63,507 nt of DNA from JBMOJK01 sp049315825 (GTDB lineage Bacteria > Patescibacteriota > Gracilibacteria > BD1-5 > UBA2023). Location: the NCBI GenBank assembly GCA_049315825.1, contig JBMOJK010000006.1:1-63507 (forward strand). The letters are read 5' to 3'. Below are positions 1 to 12,270 of this stretch, one piece after another. The notes beneath the pieces were generated by a model. That model searched no databases and was not told where the DNA came from. It worked only from the letters and a program-made list of their open reading frames with translations. Position 1 is the first letter of the stretch; the number at the start of each line of letters is the position of its first letter. A program made the position numbers and the translations under genes.

Positions 1-342
1 CGAGTCTTACGTTCGTGGCTTCTGACGGATCACTTTCAGATTCGAAGACATTTAGCGTGGTAGTCGTAGCTGCAAATGTTGCACCAGTTATCCAGGGATC
101 TGTATCTACACAGAACCTTACAGTAGGAACTGCGATGAGTCTCACCCTTCCAGCGGCAACGGATACAAATGGGGATGCTATCACCTACTCAATTACTGGA
201 ACGCTTCCAGCGGGTCTCTCGTTTAATCCAGCAACTCGAGTATTTAGTGGAACTCCAACAGCTACAGGAACAACGAGTCTTACGTTCGTGGCTTCTGACG
301 GATCACTTTCAGATTCGAAGACATTTAGCGTGGTAGTCGTAG
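1..342 (+). repeat. 273-bp tandem repeat (69-bp identical copies visible)
   Basis: Bases 1-69 recur without change at 274-342, a period of 273 bp or 91 codons, matching one Ig/cadherin-like domain. The array probably continues to the left of the window. Identity at DNA level suggests recent duplication or gene conversion among the repeats. Confidence 0.85.
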
Positions 343-668
343 GCATGAATCCTCCAACGATTTCAGGTGGTAATGACTTTTCTATGGCAAATTGAACAAC
401 TGTACTTAACAAGCAGCTTACAGTTTCAGATCCAGATGGTTGAACGCTTACGGTAACCTATGAATCAGACAGTCCAGAAGTCATCATTACCTTCCCAGGC
501 GGCAACTCAGTGACGCCGAGTGCAGGCGCAAATAGTAATATTCTGTTCAATATTACGGCAAATATGTCAAACCCAGGCTGATCAGGTTTGGTATCTCTTA
601 TTTTCACCGTAACAGACGCTCAAGGAAATACGGCACTCTACTACGTAAATGTTACAGTAACTCCATAA
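1..668 (+). CDS. C-terminal end of a secreted Ig/cadherin-like repeat protein (partial)
   Basis: The reading frame is open from base 3 and continues from outside the window; it ends at TAA (666-668). About 221 residues are visible. They contain putative-Ig (He_PIG / dystroglycan-type cadherin) repeats, recognised by the pattern DxxGDxITYS, LPAGLSF, FSGTP and SLTFVASDG. One 91-residue repeat is complete, followed by a diverged C-terminal segment. TGA codons inside the frame (near 393, 441 and 571) must be glycine. The family is extracellular and typically mediates adhesion or surface layering; a ligand cannot be inferred. No C-terminal anchor such as an LPxTG motif is visible. It lies upstream of a series of other surface proteins on the same strand. 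Confidence 0.75.
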
Positions 669-754
669 AACTATCCTAACTTGCCTTGTGAAGCAACTGC
701 GTATAATCCCATAGAATTGAGTAACATTTCTGATAGACCACTCGTTGCATGTTC

Positions 755-3700
755 ATGAAACTAATATCGAATAAGCGAAAGAATACTCTTTGTCGTATAC
801 TGGCAAGTATTCTTTCGTGCACGACGGTAATGACTCAAACGTTGGTGATTCCAGATGCATTTGCAGCCAATTCATTCATAATTTCGGCTACAGAAAACTC
901 GGGAAAGACCAAGATTAATCCTGGCTGAGTACTTACATTCAACGTCTTTCTCAAGAACAATAACAGCTCGACAAACCCTGCAACTGCCCCCGGGATCTGA
1001 GTGCTCTTTAGCGATACACATTTTACCTACAGTGGCTCAACCTGGACTTCCAATCAAAATCCTACAGGGAGTGGATGAGTAGGATTTAATCCCCCAACAA
1101 CAAATACTGGAACTTTCTCTATTAGCGCACTCAATATTGGGCGCACTGCACAGTTGAGCAATTTTCAGATCGTCCTCGGTCAAGACTTCACAAACACAGG
1201 GATTACACTCAATGCAAACGGATTTGCATCGAATTTTCCGTCAATCAATGCAAATCCGCTGACTATTGCAGTTAATGCGGCACCACATATCAAGTCATAC
1301 AGCTTCAGTAAGTCCGCGATTATCAATAACGGGGTAGATTCCACCAATCTCACCGTTCGTGTACTTGATTACAATGGATGTAGTAATCTCTCTGGCGGAC
1401 TTTCAAGCGTCACCCTTGATCTTACCGCAGTAGGGGGAGGGTTTCTCACAACACCCAGTAGCACATCTTGTGATCCCGACGGGGTAACGAGTATTTTTAG
1501 TTTCAATGGTATCGTAACAAGTAGCGGCCTACCAACGGGAGCAAAAACCATCGCTATCAACGTAAAAGACGCCGAGTGACACACAGCAAACTCGGATACA
1601 AATTTCACTTCAGATGACACAGCAAGTACGACATCCCTTACGGTTAATAGTCCAACTGCGCCCGTCATTACTTCACTCTGAATAAGTCCAAACCCAGTTG
1701 CTGGTAGCCAAAATACAACCGTTTCTTGGCAATCAAGTCAGACTGGAAGTTACATCGTTAATGTAGGAGTAGGTGCTTCTTGCAGTGCTGGCACGCTTGC
1801 GGCATCAGGAAATGTTACAGCGGCAAATAGTACAATCAATACAGTTGTTTGATCAAATTCTCTTCCAGAAGGGGATTCTCAAATCGTGATCTGTGTCACA
1901 AATAGCGAACCAACAACTGGTTCTGCACTAGTGGCAATCACAAAAGATTCAACTGCCCCGACTGTCACGCTTGGTTCGTATGTGAGCAGTATTACATCTC
2001 AGGCTGCTACAGTGGATTTTCAGTCAACTGAACTTGGAACATATCGTGTCCTTGTAAACAATACCGACGCTGGAGTAACCGGATCAGTCTCTAGTATCAA
2101 TACCACAATCCATCTCTCAGTACCCAATGCGCAGTTTTCAAACGGTGATAATTCCCTCAAGATCACAGTAACCGACAGCGCCGGAAATATCGGAACTTCA
2201 TCCACAGTTGTAGTCAATAAAGACCTCATACCACCAGCGCCAGTCACGAACGTACAACTTTCCGACTGTGACTATGTTGGAAATACAGGCACAGATTGTG
2301 CTCCACTCGGGAATCCTCGTTCTGGTATGACCGGTCGAGATTTTAGTGTCAAATGGGATACCCCTACGAGTTCGGGGAGTTTTTCGACGTACAATGTCTA
2401 CATACTTCCCGTAGGCGTTACACTCGATACAAATGTACATGCTCCAGTAAAAGTACTTGGTACATTTGCATCAACGGGTGTGATTTTGGATAATACTACC
2501 ACATACGACAGTTCAGGCGCTACTCTCCCTACAACCGGTACAGGGAACTATTATGCAACGGTACTCGTAAGGAAACTCAACGGACTCTATTCGGCAAATG
2601 CAGCATCTACTGGAGCAATTATCACTGCGGATGATATCACGTATCCGACACTTACCCAAGCAGCATTTACCAACAATACAAGTCTTACACTCACCTATAA
2701 TAAACCCCTCTCTCCAGTACTCACCGCATACAATAGCGCATTTCTGAGTTCAGCAGGTGGATGTTTTGTGAGTGACACCAGTTCCTGAACCGGTGCAAAA
2801 TCTGTTACCGGAAATACTGTAACCTTCGCAGTTCAACCCCTCTGAAATCTCGCAAAAACCTGTAACGATCTCGCAATCACTGGAACGTGACTCATTCGTG
2901 ATAACGAAAATCTCTACAACGAAGAAACCCTCACAGGACAAGCAGTTTTCGACCGACAGATACCTGCGCCTATCACGATCACCTCCCCTACGAGCAATGC
3001 GTTTATCGGAGGAAATGGATCATTTCAACTTGCCTACACACTCCCTGAAACTCTCTCAGGCGCAACATTACACGCAACTTTTACCAACAGTTCAGGAGGA
3101 ACAGTCACTGTTCAACTTCCTGCCAATAGTGCAATTGGAAGTCACAATCGAACATTCACTGGAGCGAATATTGGTCTCGTAGATGGGAAATCTTACTCAC
3201 TCACCATCACCGGTGATGATCTTGCCGGGAATACAGGAAACTCCAATACGATGACGAATATCACTTACGATATTACTCCGCCGAGTATTCCAGTATTGTA
3301 TACACCGATCGATGGTGTTTTCACCAATCTCACCGCACCTGCACTTCTCTGGATCGCAGCAACAGACAATTTCTCTTCCGCAGCAAATATCAGCTACCAA
3401 GTAGAAGTTTCGCTCATGTCGGACTTTTCAACGACGGTTGCGACAGGATCGATCTCATCTGGTACAGGATACACGATCACACCAGGACTGCTGATCAATA
3501 CTGTCCACTATTGGCGAGTTCAGGCGATCGACCAGGCAGGAAACATGAGTGGATGGTGTGCAGCTCGCAATTTTACATTTGATAGTGTTGCACCCGTTAT
3601 TAGTTCTGTAGCTACGGATACATACATCCAAAACACGAGCCGTTCATTCTCCGGATATTTGAGAAATGGGGACAATGCAGAACTTCGTTCTGTGATAACC

Positions 3701-6700
3701 GACAACTACATCTCACAGATGAATACGAGCAATGTAGTTGCTGATCTGACTCCTGTATGAGGCGCAAGTTCAGTTCCTGCAACTAGCTACAATAATACTA
3801 CTGGTGTAGCTGCATGGTCATTTGTAACGAACTGCAGTTCAGATGGCACAAAGGGTATCACTATCACCGCAACCGATAAAGCCGGGAACATCAGCACAAA
3901 GACGGTAAATGTTGTTTGTGATAATACAGCGCCTGCCATCTCAAGTGGATCTATTTTAACACCAGCACAAGGAGCATATCTGAGTGGTGGGGTTTCATAT
4001 AGCATTACATGGGATACATCGTTCTATGTGAGCGATCTCAGTCCAGATGCTACACCGATCACTATAGAATATTCCCCAGACGGCAGTGTATGGTCGCCCG
4101 TTGCCACATCGATTGCAAACAGCGGAACATACAGCTGGACTGTCCCATCGTCCAACCTCCCCACTGCACAACTTCGCTTCACTGCGGTAGACAAGCTCGG
4201 AAATACTGCAAATGTTGTTCGAACATTTGTGATCGACTCTACCAATCCAAGTGTAGCAGCCGATGCCATCCTTACTCCCAATGGAGGCGAGTATCTCAAA
4301 GGAAGCACTGGAACGGGTATCCTCATAACTTGGAATCCTGCAAAGGCCTCAGATACCAATCTCGGATCAACTCCGATCACACTTTCATACTCAACGAATG
4401 GAAGCACGTGGACTGTGATCGCAAGCTCACTTGCCAATACGGGTTCATATCTCTGGACAGGAATCCCAGCGCTCAATACTGCCACAGTACGAGCAAAGAT
4501 CACCGCTACCGATCTCGCTGGCAATCTCTCAGCAGACACATCTGATGCTGATTTTACAGTGGACTCAACCCTCCCAAACATCGCAGTTAACACTCCTCCA
4601 ACTCCACCAAACAACTCTTATATCTCAGCAGGAGGATTTGATATCCAGGCACAGGGTTCAGATACGAATCTTTCGAAGATTTCATACGCATTTGACGATG
4701 GAACGCTCTACTGGAACGAAAGCACAACTGGATGGCTCGGCATTCCACAGTGGAACGATATCTGTGTCAATGCGGCAACGTGTGCAACAGCAAACTACAC
4801 AGTAGTTCCAACACTTACAGATGGGCATATATACCATCTGCTTCTTCGAGTAACCGATCTTGCTGGAAATACACGAGATTCGAGCACCTACACTTATACA
4901 GCGGACTTAGTTGCACCAAATATCACAACCACACTTACGCCTGATGCATATTTCTCAGGATCGGTAAATATTGCTGGAACGTCATCTGATGCGCGATCAG
5001 GAGTTTCATCGGCCAAGATTTCTATCCTTCGAGAATCCGACAATGCATACTGGAGTGGCGTTGGGGGCTTTGCAGGCACAACCCCTATTACACTCTCGAC
5101 CGCTACAAGTAACACCTACACGAACTGGTCATACACTGGATTTAGTATGCCAGCTGGCGACTTAGATGGTACATCATACATCGTCACACGAAGCGCAACG
5201 GACAATGCCTATAAATCAAATAATACTGGCACAGGAATAACTCGGATCCTCAAAGATTCAACTGGACCAATCATTGCTGCAAATGTATGGGTGAATCCTG
5301 CTTCAACTGCCTTCTGGAAATGATCCACTCCACAAACCCTCGCGTGGAATACCAGTGCAATCACCGATGCTCATTCTGGTGTAGACTCAAGCAACGGTAT
5401 CACTCTCGAATACTACCCTATCAGTGGAACAGGTTGGATCACCATTGCTGCTGGTATCGCAAATAGCGGAAGTTATGTTTGGAATCTACCAATACTCGAT
5501 ACAGATCTCAATATTCGCATCAAGGCAACCGACCGAGCTGGCAATATCGGTGCTGGAGTAGTGAGTCCAACAATTACCGTAGATAGCATTGCACCGACGA
5601 TCCAAAGCGTTGCAACAATGGATCAGGCTGCCTCAGGAAAGATCGATGGTCTCCAGGTAACCATGAGTGAACCAATTATTTGTTCAACCGTTCAGGCATC
5701 AGATTTCACAGTAGCTGGAGTTGGAGTACCAACGAGTGTTTCGGCATGTAGTGGAAATTCTCCGACCTTTATCTTGAACTTCGCAGCTTTCGGAAATACT
5801 GCCTCAAAACCAGCACTCACCTATACTGCAGGAGCACTGACAGATCGAGCTAGCAATCACCTTCTCTCAACTGGACCTATCACCCCAAGTGATGATGCCG
5901 TACCTCGCATCCTCTCTGCAAGTATTTCAGACAACAACTCAAACGGGAAGGTCGATCGCATCACTGTAACTTGGAGTGAGCCACTTTCTGCTACGAGCAA
6001 TGCTTCAGCATGGACGATCAATAGTCCACTTCCCGGAGTTGCAACCACGCCAACAGCCGTATCAACATCTGGAAATACAGCTACACTCACTATCAGCGAA
6101 CCAACTGCCTTCAATACCTCTACGGGCGGAATGACCCTCGCATTTGCTTCCAATACATCTTGGAAGGATGCGGCAAATAATCTTGGAGCATCGAGTGCAT
6201 CTATCAGCCTCACTGATGCGGCACTTCCCAAGATCGTAACAGCTACAACGGTTGATGTCGGTGGTTTCTATAGTGCGCAAATTACCTTCTCAGAACCACT
6301 CTCGAGCAATTCACTTTCGGGTTTTGGTCTCACGTGAACGGCGACATTTACGGGAGTTATTACCTCTGTAAATAGCCTTACATACCAGCTTGCAACTGCT
6401 GACAGCACTGCACTCGATACATCAAAAGTTTTCACACTTACGTATTCTAATACTGCCGCCGTATCGGATACAGCAGGAAATCTTCTTGCAAATATTGCTA
6501 CGCTTCCGGTAACCGATGCTATTGCACCCCACATCCTTACGCGCACCACCCGGGATACCAATCATAATGGTAAAATTGATGCAATAGATGTTGTATATTC
6601 AGAATCTATTGACTGAACACTTGCGGGTTATACACCTACCATTGCGGGTTATACTGCTGTTGGATCAAGTACCTTTGGAGCAACAGTGACAACGACACTT

Positions 6701-8353
6701 ACAGAAGGTGTCATCCTCGATACCGCTGCAACCCCTGCGATCACGATCAACAATGCGAGTATTACAGATATCGCAGGTAATCTATTTCCAAGCGAAGGAA
6801 GTCCAACTAACTCACTCGATGGAGTAGGACCAGTAATCAGTGAGGCGAGATTCGACGGTACGAACACAGTTTTTCTCACTCTCTCAGAAACCTTCTCTGG
6901 AACACTCTCAAATAGCTCATTCACATTCTCTGGTTCAGCAGTAAGCATTAGTGCAATTTCAACTCCCACCAGTACCACTGCACAACTCACGATTTCATGA
7001 CCTGTAGTCTACGGAGTTACAGAAATTTCCACTTCAAATAATGCAGTCTTTGATGCTGGAAATAATACCCAATCAGCACCTCATTTCGTCAAGGTTTCAC
7101 CACCAGTGATCATAAACGAAATCATGTGGTCAGGTTCATGAAGCAGTGCAACTCAGTACATAGAACTCCACAATCTCGGCACAAGCAGTGTTGATATCTC
7201 AGGATGGACGATTGATCATGCAGCTTCCAACGGTACTGCCACACTCACAATTCCAGCAAGTAGCTCGATCTCAGCAAATGGATATTTCTTGATCACTGCA
7301 ACGACACCTGGAAGTGCTGGCAATCTTCTCGCAGATACAGCTACCGCAGATCTTACAACGAGTCTCTCACTCTGAGTTTCACAGGTTGGCAATCTCGTAC
7401 TCAAAAGCAATCTCTGAACTACCTACGACCAAGCTCTCGCAAATCCATGGCCAGCAGGAAACGATGCTCTTGTGTATTCTATGGAGCGCAAGTCATCACC
7501 CGGCAATGGGCTGAGTACAAGCGACTGGTACACTGCGCAAACAAGCGGATCATTCTTTGATGTTGCCGGACCACGCGGTACGCCTCGAAGTGCAAATATA
7601 TTCGATGCAGTTGCACCAACTATCACACAAAGCAGTATCCCAGATTCTCAGATTCTTCCATCAGGAAACTATACACAGACTTATGCATACACGGATGATG
7701 TGGGCATCAGTGCAACCCCCGTTACTACATTTCTCCTTGAGAAAAATAACGGATCTGGGGTATACAACGATGTAACATCCGCAGGGGTTACGAACTCTGG
7801 AGTAAGTGCCTCAGCTGCAAATTTTACCCTTCGCAATCTCGCTGCCGGTGCGTATCGCGCCACCTTCTCTGTACGAGACAGTGCAAGCAATCCTGCTCAG
7901 AAAATCACGATCTTCTACGTGGATAATGCACAAGTAAGCGTGGTAAATACTTCTGTAAAAATCGGCGCAGTATTCTCAGATACACTCAAAACCGGAGTGA
8001 CAAAATCAGTCATCACAGTTCGCACGATCGGAACTCCGTTCGATCTCAAGCTCACCGGAAATACAACCCTCGATGCAGGAATCAATGCAATTCCACTTTG
8101 GAACAGTGGAACAGGGTATGGTTACGGATTTGCATGTACTCCATCAGCCAATGCACTTCCCGATAATTGCTCTGCCACTATTCAGGCTGTCAACAACACT
8201 ACCATCGGCACACTTGCCACAGCTGCACCTGATATCAACGGAAACCTCAAAACATACACCTACACAGTTGAGTATTCTACAAAAGTCGACAGTGTAAAAC
8301 CCGCAGGGACATACACTGGATCTACCCTTCTTGATCCTCACTTCACATACTAA
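755..8353 (+). CDS. Giant secreted surface protein with Ig-like/bacterial repeats and a lamin-tail domain (about 2,532 aa)
   Basis: A single frame runs from ATG 755 to TAA 8351-8353 once at least 17 in-frame TGA codons are read as glycine. The N-terminus has basic residues, a hydrophobic stretch and an AFA-type signal peptidase site near residue 40. The body is made of many beta-sandwich repeats with alternating TDSAGN/TDLAGN and DxTxPxI motifs, like bacterial Ig-like and fibronectin-type domains. From about residue 2118 there is a lamin-tail domain (VIINEIMW, YIELHNLG, DISGWTI, GYFLI). The C-terminal 150 residues resemble the AGTYT-type beta domain of the secreted protein at 8516. An alternative ATG lies at 749, out of frame. 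A hairpin terminator follows, so it is probably monocistronic. The role is likely cell-surface adhesion or symbiont-host contact; that is inference. Confidence 0.8.
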
Positions 8354-8361
8354 TCTACACA

Positions 8362-8397
8362 AATAATCACCCACTAAATTCGGGGTGATTATTTTTT
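8362..8397 (+). terminator. Rho-independent terminator after the giant surface protein
   Basis: An 11-base stem (AATAATCACCC with GGGTGATTATT) is followed by a run of T, starting 9 bases after the stop codon at 8353. Confidence 0.8.
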
Positions 8398-8441
8398 AGG
8401 CTTAAGCAGTCTTTAATGATACAAAAACACCTATACCCGTG

Positions 8442-8470
8442 TTGACTTTCCTCAAACTTTACGATAATAG
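8442..8470 (+). promoter_or_regulatory. Sigma-70-type promoter for the WxL-like protein
   Basis: TTGACT (8442-8447) and TAATAG (8465-8470) are separated by exactly 17 bases, 46 bases before the ATG at 8516 and just after the preceding terminator. The match and spacing suggest a strong promoter, fitting an abundant surface protein. Confidence 0.6.
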
Positions 8471-8515
8471 ATACAATACGTACGGACGATTTACATACCC
8501 CTTAGCCTTCATTTT

Positions 8516-9367
8516 ATGAACGCAACTTTTAAGAAGTCGATTGCGCTCACAAGCGTTATCGCAATCGCTACGGTGAGTACGCTCATTGTAAATGCAACAA
8601 ATGCAGCAATTAACGGAGCAACTGCTACTAACGTAACTACTGCAGTTACTATTACGAAGGCTACAGTCTTCAGTGATGCAAACGAGATCACTTTCGCAAC
8701 CATTAAGAATCTTGATGGAACTGCACCAGCAGGTGGGCTTACAGTGAGTACATACGGCGGAGCAAATACTGTTGATTCAACTTCGGTAATCAACCTCTCT
8801 GCAGATCCGGCTGTCGCTAATGACAACAAGGTGCTCGTTATCTCATTCGTAACTGCTACAGGTGACTTCGGTACTACACAGCTCACAGTTGGAACTCCAA
8901 CGAACAACAGCGTAAGTGTTACTGCAAATGTTGTTCCTACGCTTTCTCTTACGCTCGCGAATACAACAGTAGCTCTCGGATCTCTCGATGCAGCAAACGT
9001 AGTACACTCTACAGTTGATCCTACAGCTACGGTTCGAACAAATGCAGTAAATGGATTCATTCTTTCAGTTGATTCAGCAAACAATGGACTCAAGTCAACT
9101 ACAGCAAATCATACAATCGCTGCTGGAGCTACTTCTAACGGAACCGAAGGATACGCGCTCAATGTAACTCAGACTGCAAATCCTCAGACTAATGGTTCTG
9201 TTGTTGCATCACCTTCACTCGCAACGCCTTCAACTCTCGCTTCATCAACTGGACCTACTGCAGGTTACGTTGCTACAGTAGACGTTGCTGCTTCTATCTC
9301 AGGAGTTACACCAGCTGCTGGTGACTACTCAGATACTCTTACTTTCACAGTAACTGGAACATTCTAG
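8516..9367 (+). CDS. Secreted WxL-like beta-sandwich surface protein
   Basis: 283 residues from ATG 8516 to TAG. An N-terminal signal peptide (FKKS, then a hydrophobic stretch, cleavage near NATNA) precedes a low-complexity Thr/Ala/Asn-rich beta domain. The C-terminus has the pattern AGDYSDTLTFTVTGTF, typical of WxL-type and similar coat or surface proteins ending in a beta strand. It has no UGA codons despite being Gly-containing, unlike many neighbours, which may reflect high expression. It has its own promoter and terminator. The following gene (9551) resembles a WxL-interacting protein, which supports a cell-wall surface role. No tryptophan-x-leucine signature is actually present, so the family assignment is structural analogy. 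Confidence 0.65.
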   Translation: MNATFKKSIALTSVIAIATVSTLIVNATNAAINGATATNVTTAVTITKATVFSDANEITFATIKNLDGTAPAGGLTVSTYGGANTVDSTSVINLSADPAVANDNKVLVISFVTATGDFGTTQLTVGTPTNNSVSVTANVVPTLSLTLANTTVALGSLDAANVVHSTVDPTATVRTNAVNGFILSVDSANNGLKSTTANHTIAAGATSNGTEGYALNVTQTANPQTNGSVVASPSLATPSTLASSTGPTAGYVATVDVAASISGVTPAAGDYSDTLTFTVTGTF

Positions 9368-9384
9368 TCTCCTCGATCATAAAG

Positions 9385-9425
9385 AAAATCCCCCGAAGTT
9401 CGAAAGAACCGAGGGGGATTTTTTA
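9385..9425 (+). terminator. Rho-independent terminator after the WxL-like gene
   Basis: AAAATCCCCC pairs with GGGGGATTTT around a 16-20 base loop and ends in a T run, starting 17 bases after the TAG at 9365-9367. Confidence 0.8.
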
Positions 9426-9550
9426 CAAGATTCAATGCTCGAAAAACAGCATCCGAAAGTTCTCATTGCACGAAAAAGACTTTTTCGTATTATTCATGCA
9501 ATGAAGCGAAGAATCTCAGTTGTTTGAGATACTATTTTTATTTTCATTCC

Positions 9551-10735
9551 ATGAAATTTCTTTACCGGGCGATACTATCGTTGATCCTTCTTGCATCGAT
9601 AGCAGACTTTGCGCATGCTGATCTGTCGATCTCTCCTCTTAAGCACGAATTCACGATCGAAGCCGGATGAGAAAAATCTGAAACCATTAAAGTTACGAAC
9701 GGTACAAATACTGCACTCACGCTGTATACGTCCAAAGAAGACTTTATTGCAGGAGGAGACAGTGGAACTCCATCATTCGTCAAGCCACAGAATCGATCTA
9801 GCGATACATACGGTCTCTCAGAATGGATTACTGTCGAAGATAAGAATCTCACTCTCGCAAAAGGCGAATCTCGTGAGATCAGGTTCAAGATAAAAGTTCC
9901 AAAAACAGGTGAGCCCGGAGGTCACTATGGGGCGATTTTCTTCTCTCCTGCAGCACCAAGTGGTTCTCAGGTTTCAGTGGTTCAGCGACTCGGAGTGCTC
10001 ATACTCGTCAATGTATCTGGAAATGCTAAAGTAGAAGGGAAACTCGATGGATTCAATATTGGAATGCTCGGAATGAAAAAGGAATTTATTCCACAGACTG
10101 AGTTCAGCCAATTCCCTATCGTCTTCGAAACAAAATTCAAGAATGATGGAAATGTACATCTCAAGCCAACTGGTAAAGTAGAACTCGTTGACGAAGATGG
10201 AAAGATTCTCAAGAATATTGGAAAAGAAACCCTCTCTACACCACAAGGCCTCTACCTCGGAGAGCAAATGGTAGACTATATCCCAGTAAACTCTGGACTT
10301 GGAAGCGTGCTTCCAAAGAGTGAACGACGATTTGAATACAGCTGGGAAGGTTTTGGATACTCAGTACTCAATCCAGACGGAACAAAGAGTGTAAAATTCA
10401 AGAATCTCACTGAATACTACGCCGATCAGGCTGCTGAAAAACGCCGTTTCCTTGCATTCTACGAGTCAGCTCATACTCGTTCGGTTACCAAGAAAATCAC
10501 CGCAAATCTTTCGCTCGCCTACGATGCACCGAACAAAGATCACAAGGACTTCCGAGACTCGAAGACATTTGAGGTATCATATGAAGAGGACTATGTAGGT
10601 ATTAACTACGCAGTGATTGGTGGAGCACTCGTGCTTATCATCCTTATCGGATTCTATATTCTCGTCTATCTCCCACGTTCACGAGAACGTCTACGCAAAG
10701 AACTCCTAGAAGAAATGTCGAAAGCCTCTCGCTAA
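9551..10735 (+). CDS. Membrane-anchored protein resembling WxL-interacting (DUF916-type) proteins
   Basis: 394 residues from ATG 9551 to TAA 10733-10735, with one in-frame TGA (Gly) near residue 39. A signal peptide (ending near AHA) is followed by ISPLKHEFTIEAG..ETIKVTN, a GGHYGAIFFSP motif and a C-terminal transmembrane segment (about residues 350-372) with a basic cytoplasmic tail. This order matches WxL-interacting proteins of Gram-positive bacteria, where an N-terminal peptidoglycan-binding domain and a second domain sit outside a C-terminal membrane anchor. It follows the WxL-like gene directly, consistent with a surface complex. The alternative is a general COG1470-like membrane protein. 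Confidence 0.65.
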
Positions 10736-10765
10736 GCACTAGCCGCGAGCTCATTCACTCTAGTT

Positions 10766-11212
10766 ATGACCACTGCACGAATACGCTCCTGCCTCGCATT
10801 GCTTGCTGCAATTACCGTAATCACCCTTATCGGCATAAGGGATACGGTAATTGTTTTTTGTGATGAGAACGTTGCAGTAAGTGCGAGTGTTGGTTTTACA
10901 AATCTCCCCCCAACTGTTACGAGTGTCCTACCAAGTGTCTCATCAAGCCTTGTTGCCCGTAATAGCTTTCAAACATTTTCAGTAAAACTCGGGGATACTG
11001 ACTCGACGACTATTCTCTATACGATCAGCACTTCGAGCTGAGTGGTTATGCCCACGAGTGGAACTGTTCCGCTCGTGGCATGAAAGGCACAAGTGGATTT
11101 CACATATTTTGCTCCATCATACAAAGCAAAGCTTGTTCCGATCACACTCACACTCAACGATCAGTCTTGAAATCCTCCTATCGTACAGCAGATAGATGTA
11201 TATGTTTACTAA
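10766..11212 (+). CDS. Small secreted protein of unknown function
   Basis: 148 residues from ATG 10766 to TAA 11210-11212, with three UGA glycines. An N-terminal hydrophobic segment (LALLAAITVITLIGI) suggests a signal peptide or membrane anchor. The rest is a short beta-rich Ser/Thr domain ending in a YVY strand. It starts 30 bases after the DUF916-like gene and overlaps the next gene by up to 17 bases, so it belongs to the same transcription unit. No family is recognised; it may be an accessory subunit of the surface complex. Confidence 0.7.
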
Positions 11213-12260
11213 TCGAACAGTGAACAGATCATACATGAATTCGCTCGTTTGGCTGGCAGGCAGCATGGTGTTGCTCGTAGCAGGTGCAGCCTTTTATGCA
11301 AAAACACACCAGAGCACACTCCCCGTCCAAGAAACAGCTGTGAGTTCCGGAACGCTCGATGCGTATATCCAAAGCCTCTCAGCAACAGGATCACACTTGG
11401 CTAAATCCCCCGTTTATGCAAAAGGTGAGCTTTTGGAAGTTGTGTATTTCATAACTCCAGAGAGTACTCTTGAGTTTATCGCAGATCTCCATCGTCTTAA
11501 CGAATGGCTTACGCCCGAGTCACTCAAGATCAACGATACCAAGACCCCCATCATCGCACTCGACAAGCCGATTGCAGGATCAGGAAGCACGATCATCAAA
11601 GTAACCGGTCGCGCAAAGTTCCCTGGAAATAGCGACTCAATGCTCGGAGATTCGACAGCAAAGATCGAATTCACAGGAAAGAAAACTTCAGTGGTAAGAC
11701 CGAAGATCGTACAAGAAGAAGCGAATACACGCGATCTCACGCTTGTTGCGCAGGATTTTTCGGTCAATGAAAATAATCTCATCCAAATTACTGGACTCCC
11801 CGAAGTAACGAAGAAAGTACGATATCTTAATATCGGCGGAAAGAGCTTCCCTGCATTGAATGCAAGCGGCAGTGTATATGCGGTCGTAGAGCGTGGAGAG
11901 TTTGAGAAGGGTGAATACTTCGTTGGAGCATTCTTGGATGATGGGAAACTCGTAGGACTCGATGGAAAGGTAAGCTTCACCGGAGAAAGAAAAGCGGTGA
12001 ATATCGTTGCAATCGTTCCAAACCGAGTATCATCAGAGAAAGAAACCTACGTCGTACTTCAGGGAAATGGTCTGAGTAAGATTGTATCATTTCAGCTGAG
12101 TAATAGCTTCATTTTCAAAAACCCATCGTTTAGTATCACAAGCGATGGAGTCGCAGTAGTGAAGATCCCAAAGGGTCTTACGCCTGGTAGTTACATCTTC
12201 AATATGATGGACACGAAGGGGATCTATACGACAGATACCACAACGCTCACGGTGTATTAA
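11196..12260 (+). CDS. Single-pass membrane or secreted protein of unknown function
   Basis: 354 residues ending at TAA; three in-frame ATGs (11196, 11202, 11235) are possible starts. The last gives a conventional signal-like N-terminus (NSLVWLAGSMVLLVAG). No UGA codons. The C-terminal half is beta-rich, with tandem segments such as NIVAIVPNRVSSEKETYVVLQG, cut here to its idea: an IPT/TIG-like Ig fold, with PKGLTPGSYIF resembling the last strand of such domains. It is in the surface-protein operon between 9551 and 14568. Function unknown; an extracellular binding role is inferred from neighbours. Confidence 0.65.
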   Translation: MYMFTNRTVNRSYMNSLVWLAGSMVLLVAGAAFYAKTHQSTLPVQETAVSSGTLDAYIQSLSATGSHLAKSPVYAKGELLEVVYFITPESTLEFIADLHRLNEWLTPESLKINDTKTPIIALDKPIAGSGSTIIKVTGRAKFPGNSDSMLGDSTAKIEFTGKKTSVVRPKIVQEEANTRDLTLVAQDFSVNENNLIQITGLPEVTKKVRYLNIGGKSFPALNASGSVYAVVERGEFEKGEYFVGAFLDDGKLVGLDGKVSFTGERKAVNIVAIVPNRVSSEKETYVVLQGNGLSKIVSFQLSNSFIFKNPSFSITSDGVAVVKIPKGLTPGSYIFNMMDTKGIYTTDTTTLTVY

Positions 12261-12270
12261 TTTCCCTGCT

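Noticed and set aside
755..8353. A chain of separate short genes or a pseudogene with many nonsense mutations
   Set aside because: All breaks are TGA, all pieces share one frame, and the same holds in unrelated genes at invariant glycines; reassigned UGA explains it.
8509..9093. 194-residue minus-strand frame
   Set aside because: Antisense to the secreted WxL-like gene, which has its own signal peptide, promoter and terminator.
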